Source: CALCKW01 sp033852095 | Lineage (GTDB): Bacteria; Pseudomonadota; Gammaproteobacteria; CALCKW01 | Assembly (NCBI GenBank): GCA_033852095.1 | Contig: JAWSVD010000110.1 | Coordinates: 24,366-88,365 of the forward strand | Length of the DNA stretch: 64,000 nt | Reading direction: 5' to 3' | Part shown: positions 1 to 8,184 of the stretch, one piece after another | Numbering within the stretch: the stretch's first letter is position 1 | Layout: every line of letters starts with the position of its first letter | Made by a program: the position numbers and the translations under genes | The notes under the pieces: model-generated | Database searches by the model: none | What the model was told of the DNA's origin: nothing | What the model saw: the letters and a program-made list of their open reading frames with translations, nothing else

Positions 1-438
1 GGGGTCGGATCCCTGGTGGTGCATGATTTTGAAGACAAGACCTGCAACGTCATCATTGGCGAGTCTTATGGTTATGGCTACCCGGGCAGCGGCACCCATG
101 TTTCAGCAGTGGGTTTTGATGCGCCCGGTTGGGCGCTGATGTCGACCATCGGCTACGGCCAATTTGAATATCTCTCAAACGACGAGCCTGCCCCCCTGCT
201 GTTCTCCGAGATATATCTGGTCAACACAGAGGATGCCAGCCACACCGCTTGCCGTGTCGCGCACCACAGATCCTTTGGAAAAGCAGCGGAAGACAGCCAA
301 TACGCTGCGTACTTCGGCGAGCCGCACGCGACACTCAGCCCGAGCGGAACACGTTTGCTCTACGGCTCAGATTGGTACGACTCAGGTTCAGTTGATAGTT
401 ATGTGGTGGAGTTGCCTGCCTTCAAAACACAAAAGTAA
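1..438 (+). CDS. C-terminal part of an exported beta-propeller-like protein (5' end outside window)
   Basis: The reading frame is open from the first base, so the gene starts upstream; the ATG-like codons inside are not convincing starts. The visible 145 residues are rich in G, S, Y and W. They end with a strand-turn-strand block in which HATLSPSGTRLLYGSDW is followed by a short spacer and VDSYVVEL. Such blocks are typical of TolB/YncE-like propeller blades in secreted bacterial proteins. No catalytic motif is visible. It converges on the PLP deaminase gene, and a perfect inverted repeat lies between them. The fold is inferred from pattern only; the function is unknown. Confidence 0.6.
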   Translation, partial: GVGSLVVHDFEDKTCNVIIGESYGYGYPGSGTHVSAVGFDAPGWALMSTIGYGQFEYLSNDEPAPLLFSEIYLVNTEDASHTACRVAHHRSFGKAAEDSQYAAYFGEPHATLSPSGTRLLYGSDWYDSGSVDSYVVELPAFKTQK

Positions 439-589
439 ACACGCTTGTCTGAGACGGCCGCTCGTTTCAGATGGTTTGGCTGGGTTCTACCGTGACAACT
501 GAACCAATGTCGCGGAGAATCTCAATCACCTCGCGTTTATTGAAAATAAGCTGCCTGACAAATCAGAATGCCAGGCACGGGCCCAAACA

Positions 590-616
590 CTGAGCGTCAT
601 CGCATTCGACGCTCAG
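590..616. terminator. Perfect 9-bp inverted repeat between convergent genes
   Basis: CTGAGCGTC (590-598) and GACGCTCAG (608-616) pair perfectly around a 9-nt loop. The repeat sits between the end of the + strand gene at 438 and the stop of the - strand deaminase at 646. Neither side has a strong T-run (the - strand has TGTTTG), so intrinsic termination is only plausible. Confidence 0.4.
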
Positions 617-645
617 CTTGAGCTCGGCACGCTCCCTGAGTGGAT

Positions 646-1605
646 TCAGCCGTCTTCTCGCGGCGTGTTTCCACGGATGAACGCCGAAATCTCCTGGCAC
701 GTCTGCAACAGGCCTCGGCTGTAAAAGCCGCGCCAGCCCTGCAGCCCGCCCGTGTGCAAGAGGTGCACACGCTCACCCTGCTGCGCCAATGTGCAGGCCA
801 CCTGGAATGCTTTGCAGCCGTAGACGGGGTCGAGCAGGACGCCCGTCTCTGCAAACAGTGTCTCGGCGCTGTGCAGCTCATCGGCGCTGGGCCGGGCGAA
901 TCCCCGGCCGCTGCCATCCACCACTCTACATGCCCTGTAATCGCGCTGCTCGAGTTGGCTCAACTGCTCAAATAATTGGCGATCTTTGGCCACGAGCACG
1001 GCCACCACGCGGATACGCTTGTCGAGACCAGCCATCAGCCCACGCACGGTGGCTCCGGTCCCCACGGGCACGACGAGCGTCTCATCCGCGGGTATGGAGA
1101 CCTGCAGCGCGCGCGCCAAAGCGCGCAAGCCAAGCCTGCCGTAGCGGTCATTGCCGCCTTCGGGGATGAGCCATGCATCGGGGTATTTTTGCCGCCACAA
1201 GTCTTGGTAGTCTTTTTCATGGCGACGCAAATATTCATCTTTGCCAACCCGATGAATGATCATGCCGTTATTCGAGAGATCCAGTAGCGTGGGGTTCGTC
1301 GGGTCTGCGTGCAAGCCACGCACAACACCTATGCTGCCCCACCCCATGGCCGAGGCGCAAGCAGCCAAGGCGTGCAGATGATTGGAATAGGCCCCGCCAA
1401 AACTCAGCAATTGATTTTTGCCGTGCCGCTGCGCAGCTTCGATATGCCCCAACAGCTTGTAAACTTTGTTTCCAACGCCGCCCGGTGTGATCTGGTCCAG
1501 GCGGTGTATGGTCAGCCCCAGGCCGGCATGTCCGTGCACGGGGACAAATTGCCGAGGAGGCGCGAGTTCAAGTGCTGCGTGCAATCTAGCTTGTGCCGAA
1601 GTCAT
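646..1605 (-). CDS. PLP-dependent ACC deaminase / D-cysteine desulfhydrase family protein
   Basis: This 319-residue protein belongs to the tryptophan-synthase-beta (fold type II) PLP enzymes that include 1-aminocyclopropane-1-carboxylate deaminase and D-cysteine desulfhydrase. The PLP-lysine region GNKVYKL lies near residue 47, the family block SFGGAYSNHLHALA follows, the phosphate-binding loop GTGATVRGL is in the middle, and LDPVYGCKAF is near the C-terminus. Length fits the family. I chose the ATG at 1605 (MTSAQARL) because it follows AGAAAGAA; another in-frame ATG at 1626 is possible. It lies downstream of, and in the same direction as, the polysaccharide operon, but nothing ties it functionally to that locus. 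Which substrate it uses cannot be told from sequence. Confidence 0.85.
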   Translation of the reverse strand: MTSAQARLHAALELAPPRQFVPVHGHAGLGLTIHRLDQITPGGVGNKVYKLLGHIEAAQRHGKNQLLSFGGAYSNHLHALAACASAMGWGSIGVVRGLHADPTNPTLLDLSNNGMIIHRVGKDEYLRRHEKDYQDLWRQKYPDAWLIPEGGNDRYGRLGLRALARALQVSIPADETLVVPVGTGATVRGLMAGLDKRIRVVAVLVAKDRQLFEQLSQLEQRDYRACRVVDGSGRGFARPSADELHSAETLFAETGVLLDPVYGCKAFQVACTLAQQGERVHLLHTGGLQGWRGFYSRGLLQTCQEISAFIRGNTPREDG

Positions 1606-1723
1606 TTCTTTCTGCAAGCCGCCCATGATCAGAGCAAATAACCGGAACAGTTGATTTTCTTTGCCTCTATCAATGCCCCACAACCCCAATCAACCCTATT
1701 TCCCGAGTGTTTTGTGGCTGCTT

Positions 1724-3616
1724 TTAGCCCGAATTCCCAGGTGCGTTTTGACCGAGCGAACGCCCACTATTTGATTTCAATGTCGGCGCATACAGCACTT
1801 GGACAATGACAACCATGGTGTAGAAATAGCCGACAAAACTCAAGCCCACCATGCGTGAGCCAAACATATTGATAAAGGCTAAGCAGGCAACAACAGCAAC
1901 CACACTCGCTCCGATCACCCGCTCGAAGGAGCACTCAGACAATCTGAGTACCCTGAGCCCCATCCAAGCCGCATGGACCATGAAAGCCAAATACAGCAGC
2001 AACGCTGGCAGCCCCATCTGAGACGCGATGTAAAGATACATATTGTGCGGATCGGCCTCGTGCACGGGCCGCGCCGTGTACTGAGCTTTGAGGTAGGGGA
2101 AGGCCTTAAAACCTTTGCCTGTCACGGGGTTCTCCAGCGTCATCCCGATCGCGGCTTCCCAGAGAATAAAGCGGTGTTCCGTGCTTTTATCCACGCGTTC
2201 AATCCGGGAATCTCTGGAGGTGTGGTTGATCCTGTCGAGCACCGCATTCGGCAAGACCTGAGGAAATATTGCCACCACCACAAGTGCGGCGATGCCCCAA
2301 CCAAAAAAGAACAGCCTCCCGCGTAACCAGCCAATGATAAGCCCGCCTACGGCGAAGGCCACGTACGCGCCCCGCGAAAAGGTCGTGATCAAAACCTTCA
2401 AGACGATGATGAAATAAGGCGCCATCAGCCAGGACTTTATCTTCCCAAAGTTAAAGAGGAAGAGCGCGATAAAGGGAATGAAGGTGTAAGCCAAAAAACC
2501 ACCGAAGTCATTGGGCTGTTCAAATACACCGCCCAAGCGTGATTTTTCTATGGAATTCAGACCACGTTTTTCGAACATTTCCCGCACGCCATACAACACC
2601 ACAATGGTGGTACCGAACATGACGTAAATCATGGCACGCTTTGCTTGGCCTCGTGTTTTCACCAGGCTATAGACTGCCAGGTAAAATCCGGCTTGGGATA
2701 ACCAGCCCGTGTACTGATTGAGCTCGTGGCTCAGGGTATAACTGAGCGCCCCCGACGTACGCAAAAGTGTCAGCAGAGACGCGCTGCTCAGAATCCACCA
2801 CAAGACCACGAGTTTGAAGCCGGGCTTGGCAACGAAGGCTGATTCACCTCGGTTTGCAGCAGTGCTCATGCCGGTAAACAGGCACAGTAAAATAAACACA
2901 TTGGTGCCGTTCAGCAGCGGCGCGATAGACACCGCGTACAAATGCGCAAAGGGAATGTAGATAAGCATCAGCGCCAGCAGGATTTCAGGTTCTTTTTGCG
3001 CACGCACCATGGCCGCCCCACCGATGATGGCCGCCACACCGTAGAGCACGATTTTCGGCAACTGCACACCGATGATCACAATCAAGACGGCAAAAACAGC
3101 GGGCAGCAGCAAAAATTTGAACGTCGATATCACACGAGCCCACTCGATATCGTCCTCGCCTTGGGTAGCGGATTTCTCGCTACCTTTGGCAGAGAGCCCG
3201 CGGTGACTGAAGGGGCTCTGCGCGCCCATCGGCGCACTGTGTTGCTCTGCTGCAGGCGACAGAGCGGTCTGTGCCAAGGCTGTTTTTGCCGGCCCTAAAC
3301 GGGCGCTACCACTTTGTGCGGGTCTGGCTTCAGCGGCTGCTTTAAACCCTGTGCTGCTGCGCCCTATTTTAGGCTGCAAGCCGCTGCTCGCTTGCGTTGA
3401 AAGCCCTTGGCGTGCTGGCTGCATCCCGCCACGCCGCTGAGTGTCGGCCGAGCTTTGATCGCCCGCGGGGCCAGCAGCGCCTGTCTCGCCATCAGCTGAA
3501 GGCGTGTTTACTGCAGGCAGGCTTAGCCCTGTGCGCGGCACTGGTGGCGTCGCTGGGGCTGATTGCGGGCTACTAGCCCGCCCTATTTTAGGACGCAAGC
3601 CGTCGGTAGAGCGCAT
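1724..3616 (-). CDS. O-antigen ligase / Wzy-type polysaccharide polymerase with a long disordered N-terminal extension
   Basis: This 630-residue protein has about 150 low-complexity residues (A, S, P, Q, G), then a stretch rich in membrane segments from about residue 160 to 600. The Wzy_C (O-antigen ligase) region is recognisable: RGAYVAFAVGG, then an H.FILWEAAIGM..ENPVTGKGF block, and DPHNMYLYIASQMG with the family's conserved PHN. The protein would polymerise or ligate lipid-linked repeat units at the periplasmic face of the inner membrane. The start ATG at 3616 has an upstream CGGGG and lies inside the 3' end of the deacetylase gene (29-bp overlap), consistent with coupled translation. The N-terminal extension carries the motif L-(R/Q)-PKIGR-(A/S)-S twice, which is unusual for the family. 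It is the last gene of the operon. Confidence 0.85.
   Translation of the reverse strand: MRSTDGLRPKIGRASSPQSAPATPPVPRTGLSLPAVNTPSADGETGAAGPAGDQSSADTQRRGGMQPARQGLSTQASSGLQPKIGRSSTGFKAAAEARPAQSGSARLGPAKTALAQTALSPAAEQHSAPMGAQSPFSHRGLSAKGSEKSATQGEDDIEWARVISTFKFLLLPAVFAVLIVIIGVQLPKIVLYGVAAIIGGAAMVRAQKEPEILLALMLIYIPFAHLYAVSIAPLLNGTNVFILLCLFTGMSTAANRGESAFVAKPGFKLVVLWWILSSASLLTLLRTSGALSYTLSHELNQYTGWLSQAGFYLAVYSLVKTRGQAKRAMIYVMFGTTIVVLYGVREMFEKRGLNSIEKSRLGGVFEQPNDFGGFLAYTFIPFIALFLFNFGKIKSWLMAPYFIIVLKVLITTFSRGAYVAFAVGGLIIGWLRGRLFFFGWGIAALVVVAIFPQVLPNAVLDRINHTSRDSRIERVDKSTEHRFILWEAAIGMTLENPVTGKGFKAFPYLKAQYTARPVHEADPHNMYLYIASQMGLPALLLYLAFMVHAAWMGLRVLRLSECSFERVIGASVVAVVACLAFINMFGSRMVGLSFVGYFYTMVVIVQVLYAPTLKSNSGRSLGQNAPGNSG
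3361..3383 (-). repeat. Copy 1 of a 23-bp direct repeat encoding the LQPKIGRS motif
   Basis: GCCCTATTTTAGG, two variable bases, then GCAAGCCG. It matches 3580-3602 at 21 of 23 positions. It lies within the polymerase gene and encodes the second PKIGR motif. Confidence 0.75.
3580..3602 (-). repeat. Copy 2 of the 23-bp direct repeat encoding the LRPKIGRA motif
   Basis: Second copy of the repeat at 3361-3383, 219 bp away. It encodes the first PKIGR motif, right after the polymerase start. In another frame the same bases supply the last codons and TAA stop of the deacetylase gene. Confidence 0.75.
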
Positions 3617-4376
3617 CGTATGCCCCGTTGCCAATGATCCGTTTAAGCGCTGTTTTTGCCACACTCGACGCTCGAGTCCGGCGGTATTGCCGGGATTTGG
3701 GGTCCACCAAATTGAGCAGATCTTCGCTGCTGTGTTGCTGCCTCACGGGGATCCTCTGCACTAGATGGAATGGCGCCTGGGCGTCGAGTCGGTGTAGGCC
3801 AAAGGTTGAATCATGAACCCAGCGATATCCCAGCGATTTCGCGAGATCGAGCTCGCGCTGGCCGTATCGTCCGCCGGGAAATGACACCGCATCGATTTCC
3901 TGCCCAACGATCTCGCCCAACCACTGCTTGGGCTCGGCCAATTCGGCTCGAGACTCGTCCTCACTGAGATCGGCCATAAAACGGTGGCTCAAACCGTGGG
4001 TGCCGAGATCCATGCCCTGCACAACCATCTGCCGTAAATCATGGTCGCTGCAATAGTCATCTCGCTGCCGGCAAAAATTGGCGGTGATGAAAAAAAGCCC
4101 GCTCAATCCACGCTCGGCCAACAGCGGAGCGACCTGCGTGGCATTGCTTCTGTGCCCGTCATCAAAGGTCAGTTGCACCGGTTTATCAACGCCTTCCAGC
4201 CCCTGTTCCACCTGGGACTGCGACACGACGGTGTAGCCCCCCAGCTGCAGCGCCTCTATGTGCTGTTCAAACTCATCAAGCGACACGGCGTAGGGCCGAT
4301 CTGCAGCATCGATCGCCTCTAACTCATGTAAGTCAGCGTAGGTGGCGTGATACATCAATACAGTCAATTCATTCAT
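3588..4376 (-). CDS. Polysaccharide deacetylase (NodB-like, carbohydrate esterase 4)
   Basis: This 262-residue protein has the NodB homology signature: TFDDGH (catalytic/metal Asp pair) near residue 74, the HGLSH metal-binding histidine motif near residue 122, and SFPGGRYG. It probably removes N- or O-acetyl groups from the exopolysaccharide. No signal peptide is evident, so it may act on cytoplasmic or lipid-linked intermediates, or be secreted by an unrecognised route. The ATG at 4376 (MNELTVLMYH) follows GGAAG and lies two bases after the TGA of the preceding glycosyltransferase gene, which argues for coupling. Its 3' end overlaps the polymerase start by 29 bp. PEP-CTERM/XrtA polysaccharide loci usually contain such a deacetylase. 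Confidence 0.87.
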   Translation of the reverse strand: MNELTVLMYHATYADLHELEAIDAADRPYAVSLDEFEQHIEALQLGGYTVVSQSQVEQGLEGVDKPVQLTFDDGHRSNATQVAPLLAERGLSGLFFITANFCRQRDDYCSDHDLRQMVVQGMDLGTHGLSHRFMADLSEDESRAELAEPKQWLGEIVGQEIDAVSFPGGRYGQRELDLAKSLGYRWVHDSTFGLHRLDAQAPFHLVQRIPVRQQHSSEDLLNLVDPKSRQYRRTRASSVAKTALKRIIGNGAYDALYRRLAS

Positions 4377-4378
4377 GA

Positions 4379-5506
4379 TCAGGACTTCCACCGCGCACTT
4401 AAATCACCTTGGTAATAACGGTAAGCGGCCAACCATGCAGCTAAATTTAGCTGCACGAAGGTCTGGGCGAAACTGGATAATTTATTCTGTCTGAGAAATT
4501 CAGAATACCCCGCGCCTATGGCCAGTGCGTAGAAGCACAGCTGCCCCATACACACCAGGGTCCACCAGGCGCCACCGGCCAGCAGCGACGCAGGCAACAG
4601 CAACAACAGGCACCAAGGAACCACCAGTCGAAAGACCTTGTGCGAGAGGAATTGCCACCAAATCGGATTTTTGGCAGGATTGAACAGCCAAGAGTGATGA
4701 GCGAAAGACTGGAAGTTCCCCGTGAGAGTTCGCAGCTTTCTTTTGAACTCGTCATGCAAACTCGATTGACTGCTGTCGAACACCTGAGCACTGGGCTCAA
4801 ACACCACCCGCTTACCCGCCAGCAATACGTTCACGGGCGTATCAAAATCATCCAATATCGCGTCGTCGGGCAAGGGCTTGAACAGCGCTGTCCTGACCGC
4901 ATACAGCGCACCGGTGGCTCCCGCTGTCGAAAACAGTCGGCTCTCCATCTCGCGCAGCGCTTTTTCATAACGCCAATACAGGCCCACATTAACCTGCTCC
5001 GGGTTCTCTTCATCGACGATCATCAGCTCACCGCTGACCGCACCGATCTGCGCATCGTCAAAATGCGCCAGGAGCGACTTCAGGGCATTGTCACTGACAC
5101 GCTGCCGTGCATCCATGAACACACAGTACGCCGTGTCTACTTGTTGCATCGCGGCGTTGATTGCCACGGGTTTGCCGCTGTTTTCTGTCAGCTCTATCAC
5201 CCTGAGCCAGTCGTAGCCCTTGCTCTTGGCCAGCGCGGCTGTGTCATCTGCACTGCCGTCATCCACCAAAACAGCACACCATTTGTCCGCGGGGTAGTCG
5301 AGCGCGGCGAGGCTGCTGAGCTTGCCCTCGATGGTTTTCGCTTCATTGTACGCCGCGATGACAATCGTCACCGCGGGCCAGCTGCCGCGCTGCAGATTGG
5401 GCACAGGGCTTTGCACGTGGCGCGCGCGCAACCACAGGTAGACCGGGAAACCGAAATAGGTGTAGACAACAAATCCAAGCGCAAACCAAGCGACCACCGC
5501 ACTCAT
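4379..5506 (-). CDS. Family 2 glycosyltransferase, membrane-anchored
   Basis: This 375-residue GT-A glycosyltransferase has an N-terminal membrane helix (about residues 4-22). The catalytic domain shows VTIVIAAYNEAKTI, VDDGSADDT, the DXD-like FMDARQ and DDFDTPVN. It ends with two or three hydrophobic segments (about 290-345), a layout typical of processive or membrane GT2 enzymes that add sugars to lipid-linked exopolysaccharide. The ATG at 5506 forms an ATGA overlap with the flippase stop, so an upstream start at 5593 is unlikely. The sugar donor cannot be deduced. Confidence 0.87.
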   Translation of the reverse strand: MSAVVAWFALGFVVYTYFGFPVYLWLRARHVQSPVPNLQRGSWPAVTIVIAAYNEAKTIEGKLSSLAALDYPADKWCAVLVDDGSADDTAALAKSKGYDWLRVIELTENSGKPVAINAAMQQVDTAYCVFMDARQRVSDNALKSLLAHFDDAQIGAVSGELMIVDEENPEQVNVGLYWRYEKALREMESRLFSTAGATGALYAVRTALFKPLPDDAILDDFDTPVNVLLAGKRVVFEPSAQVFDSSQSSLHDEFKRKLRTLTGNFQSFAHHSWLFNPAKNPIWWQFLSHKVFRLVVPWCLLLLLPASLLAGGAWWTLVCMGQLCFYALAIGAGYSEFLRQNKLSSFAQTFVQLNLAAWLAAYRYYQGDLSARWKS

Positions 5507-7005
5507 GAGGAAGTACCCCGCAATTTGAGTTGTACAGCTGATGCACCGTTGCTCAGAAGCTGACGAAAATCGGCGGACAACACGGACAGACAAAACACAT
5601 ATAAGAACAAAGAAACACTGCCCTTCAACAGCAGCCCAAGCAGCGCGACTTGCAGTTCAATCATGGAACTCAAGCCCCAAGCGATCACTCCACTCAGGAC
5701 TGCTTTCGCCAGTGCCGGCCAATCACAAGAAATAGGCAACAGCGCGTATGCACTGCGGTACAAGCCGACTGAGCGGATCAGATAACAGACAAAGGTGGCA
5801 ATAGCCGCCGCAACCAGGCCGTAAGTGGGCACCGTCAGTATGTTCAACACAATATTGATCACAAAGGCGATCAGCGTCCACGTCACTAACATGATGGGTT
5901 TTTTATAGATATACAGGCCCGCAGCGAAGAGGTGCGTGCCGCCCCCGACCAACAGAGCAGCCACGACCCAGGGGACAATCGCTCCCCCAGCGGCGTAACG
6001 ATCGCCCGCCAACAGCATCAGCAGCTCCGGCGCGACGGCGCAAAAAACAGCCATGATACCGACACCCGCGAGCACGTAACTGCGCAACGCACTGGTGACG
6101 AATGCCACTGTGGCAGCCTCACCCGAGCGTTCGTATAAGCGCACATAGTGCGGGATCATGGCTGCCTGCAGGGAGACGATCAATACCCACTCGAGGTACA
6201 TGCTCATGTTGTATGCCGCAGCGTACAAGCCAAGCTTCTCAGCGCCCAGATAGGCTTCGATCACGTATCGATCCCCCACCTCAAGCAACAGCCCGGCGAT
6301 TTCCCCGGCCATGCTCGGCAAGCCAAAGACAATTAAGGGCCCGAGCGTCAGCATTTTCAGTTGCGGACGAATATCTTTTAGGAAGGGCCATGCGCTTTTG
6401 AGCAGTAACAAAAGCAAGGCCAGTTCCGAGACGATTGAGATGGAGACAATGTGGGCCGCGTCCAGACCAATGGTGAACAGGCAGGCGACAATGAGGGCGA
6501 GTCGCAACAACTTTTCAAACACGGAAGCAATGGCGTTCATGCCGCTGTTTTCATTGGCGCGCAATAGATTTTGCGCGCCGCTGGAGAGCATCTTCACAGG
6601 CACCAACAAAGTGGCGACAAGGAATAAGCTAACCGCCTCGCTGCTGTCTGATATTCGGGGCACCACAAACTGGCTGTAACCCAACCAGAGCAGCACACAG
6701 ACAAGGGACATCAAACTCAGGCTGGTGGCGATTGTCGACAGCATGTTCTTCAGGTGCTTCGCACCCCGCTCTTGCTCAGCGGCAAAGAAACGAATCATCG
6801 AATGCTGCAGACCGAGCTTTCCAACGGCGACGAACACCGTGGCGGTGGACATCACCAGGCCCAGCAGTCCGTAGTCGCCTACGCTCAAGGCACGTGTCAG
6901 TAAGGGAAAAGTCACCAGACCGAGCAGGGATGCGGCGAGTCCAGCGGAGGCGTAATTTCTGAAGTGCTTTACAACGGACACGTCAACGGGGCTCGGGTCT
7001 GACAT
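5503..7005 (-). CDS. Wzx-type polysaccharide flippase (MOP/MATE-like exporter)
   Basis: This 500-residue protein is almost entirely hydrophobic, with about 12-14 predicted membrane segments. Its N-terminus (HFRNYASAGLAASLLGLVTF, then LTRALSVGDYGLLGL) is characteristic of oligosaccharide flippases of the RfbX/MviN superfamily. It would move undecaprenyl-linked repeat units from the cytoplasmic to the periplasmic face for the Wzy-like protein of the same operon. The ATG at 7005 lies within the 3' end of the GT4 gene (23-bp overlap). Its stop overlaps the GT2 start in ATGA. Confidence 0.88.
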   Translation of the reverse strand: MSDPSPVDVSVVKHFRNYASAGLAASLLGLVTFPLLTRALSVGDYGLLGLVMSTATVFVAVGKLGLQHSMIRFFAAEQERGAKHLKNMLSTIATSLSLMSLVCVLLWLGYSQFVVPRISDSSEAVSLFLVATLLVPVKMLSSGAQNLLRANENSGMNAIASVFEKLLRLALIVACLFTIGLDAAHIVSISIVSELALLLLLLKSAWPFLKDIRPQLKMLTLGPLIVFGLPSMAGEIAGLLLEVGDRYVIEAYLGAEKLGLYAAAYNMSMYLEWVLIVSLQAAMIPHYVRLYERSGEAATVAFVTSALRSYVLAGVGIMAVFCAVAPELLMLLAGDRYAAGGAIVPWVVAALLVGGGTHLFAAGLYIYKKPIMLVTWTLIAFVINIVLNILTVPTYGLVAAAIATFVCYLIRSVGLYRSAYALLPISCDWPALAKAVLSGVIAWGLSSMIELQVALLGLLLKGSVSLFLYVFCLSVLSADFRQLLSNGASAVQLKLRGTSS

Positions 7006-8149
7006 CGTTTGTCAGGGGACGGGCGTAGCTGCCCTCGTAGACACGCTCCAGGGTGTCCACCACGTGATCGAGGGCGCACAGACTTTCTACGCGCGCCCTG
7101 GCCTGCAAGCCCACTTGCCTACACAGCGCTCGATCTTGCAACAGCGTGCACAGATGCTCGGCCAGTGCTTCCACGTCATCAACGTCGATCAAATACCCCG
7201 ATTCCGCGTGTTCGACGAGGTCTTCATTGCCGCTGATACGGGTCAAGACCGGTGCCAGACCACTGCACATGGCCTCCAACACAGAGTTGGACAAGCCCTC
7301 ATAACGGGAGACCTGCACATACACATGAGCTTTGGCGAAAAAGGCGGGCACATCGGAGATTCGACCACAAAACTCCACACAGTCAGCGATTCCCAGTGAC
7401 TCGCACAAACCCTCCAACTCCTCTCGAATGCTGCCATCCCCCGCCAAGCGCAGCACAAATTTTGAGTTAGTTTGGTTTTTTACTTTTTTGATGGCATGCA
7501 ACAACACAGGCAAGGCCTTAACCTGTGCCAAACGGCCACAATAAGCCAAGGTGCTAATCTCATCATCAGTGCCGCCGTGCAGGCTCTCGCTGAGCTTGAA
7601 ACGGCTAATGTCCAGACCATTGGCAAGTTCTATAACCTGTTGCTCCTGCACACCCGCAGCCATAATTTGTGTGCGGCTGTAACTGCTCAGGGCTTGAAAG
7701 TAATCAAGCCGAGTCAAAAGCTTTTGCACCCAGCGCCTATAGAATGTGGGGCGACTGGCATCCAATACCCCGCCCTCAAACTCCGTTGCGCCTGATACTT
7801 TTGCCAACACAGGGCCGCCTAACCACGGCCGTAATACAGCCACAACCGCGGCCATTTTATGCACCATATGAATATGATAAGCGTCGTAATTCCGGCCGCT
7901 TTTCAGCAGAAACCACGCGAAACTGATCATATAAAAAACGTTGGATAACTTGGGGACGTGGAAGTAGGCGATTCGCTGGACAGGCACCCCTTCGCAACTG
8001 TCCAGCAAGGGCAGATGATCCAAGAGATGGGGGACAACAATGGTGACCTCATGCCCGCGTTGCATGAGGGTTCTAGCCAACAATGTCGCCTGAATTTCAG
8101 CCCCCCCTACACCGGGGAAATATCCATCGACCAAAAACAAAATACGCAT
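6983..8149 (-). CDS. Family 4 glycosyltransferase (GT-B fold)
   Basis: This 388-residue protein begins MRILFLVDGYFPGVGGAEIQ, the glycine-rich acceptor loop of GT4 enzymes. It continues with VLAKVSGATEFEGG, the linker LANGLDISRF, and the donor-binding block SRYEGLSNSVLEAMCSGLAPV, which has the E-x7-E pattern. It is a cytoplasmic or peripheral glycosyltransferase that extends the repeat unit. It starts 35 bp after the outer-membrane protein gene and overlaps the flippase gene. Donor and acceptor are unknown. Confidence 0.9.
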   Translation of the reverse strand: MRILFLVDGYFPGVGGAEIQATLLARTLMQRGHEVTIVVPHLLDHLPLLDSCEGVPVQRIAYFHVPKLSNVFYMISFAWFLLKSGRNYDAYHIHMVHKMAAVVAVLRPWLGGPVLAKVSGATEFEGGVLDASRPTFYRRWVQKLLTRLDYFQALSSYSRTQIMAAGVQEQQVIELANGLDISRFKLSESLHGGTDDEISTLAYCGRLAQVKALPVLLHAIKKVKNQTNSKFVLRLAGDGSIREELEGLCESLGIADCVEFCGRISDVPAFFAKAHVYVQVSRYEGLSNSVLEAMCSGLAPVLTRISGNEDLVEHAESGYLIDVDDVEALAEHLCTLLQDRALCRQVGLQARARVESLCALDHVVDTLERVYEGSYARPLTNDVRPEPR

Positions 8150-8184
8150 TCAGGGACCCACACCACAGCTATTGGCCAATCGAG

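Noticed and set aside
4640..5563. 307-codon + strand open frame
   Set aside because: Antisense to the GT2 gene, whose motifs are clear. No domain is visible in the + strand product.
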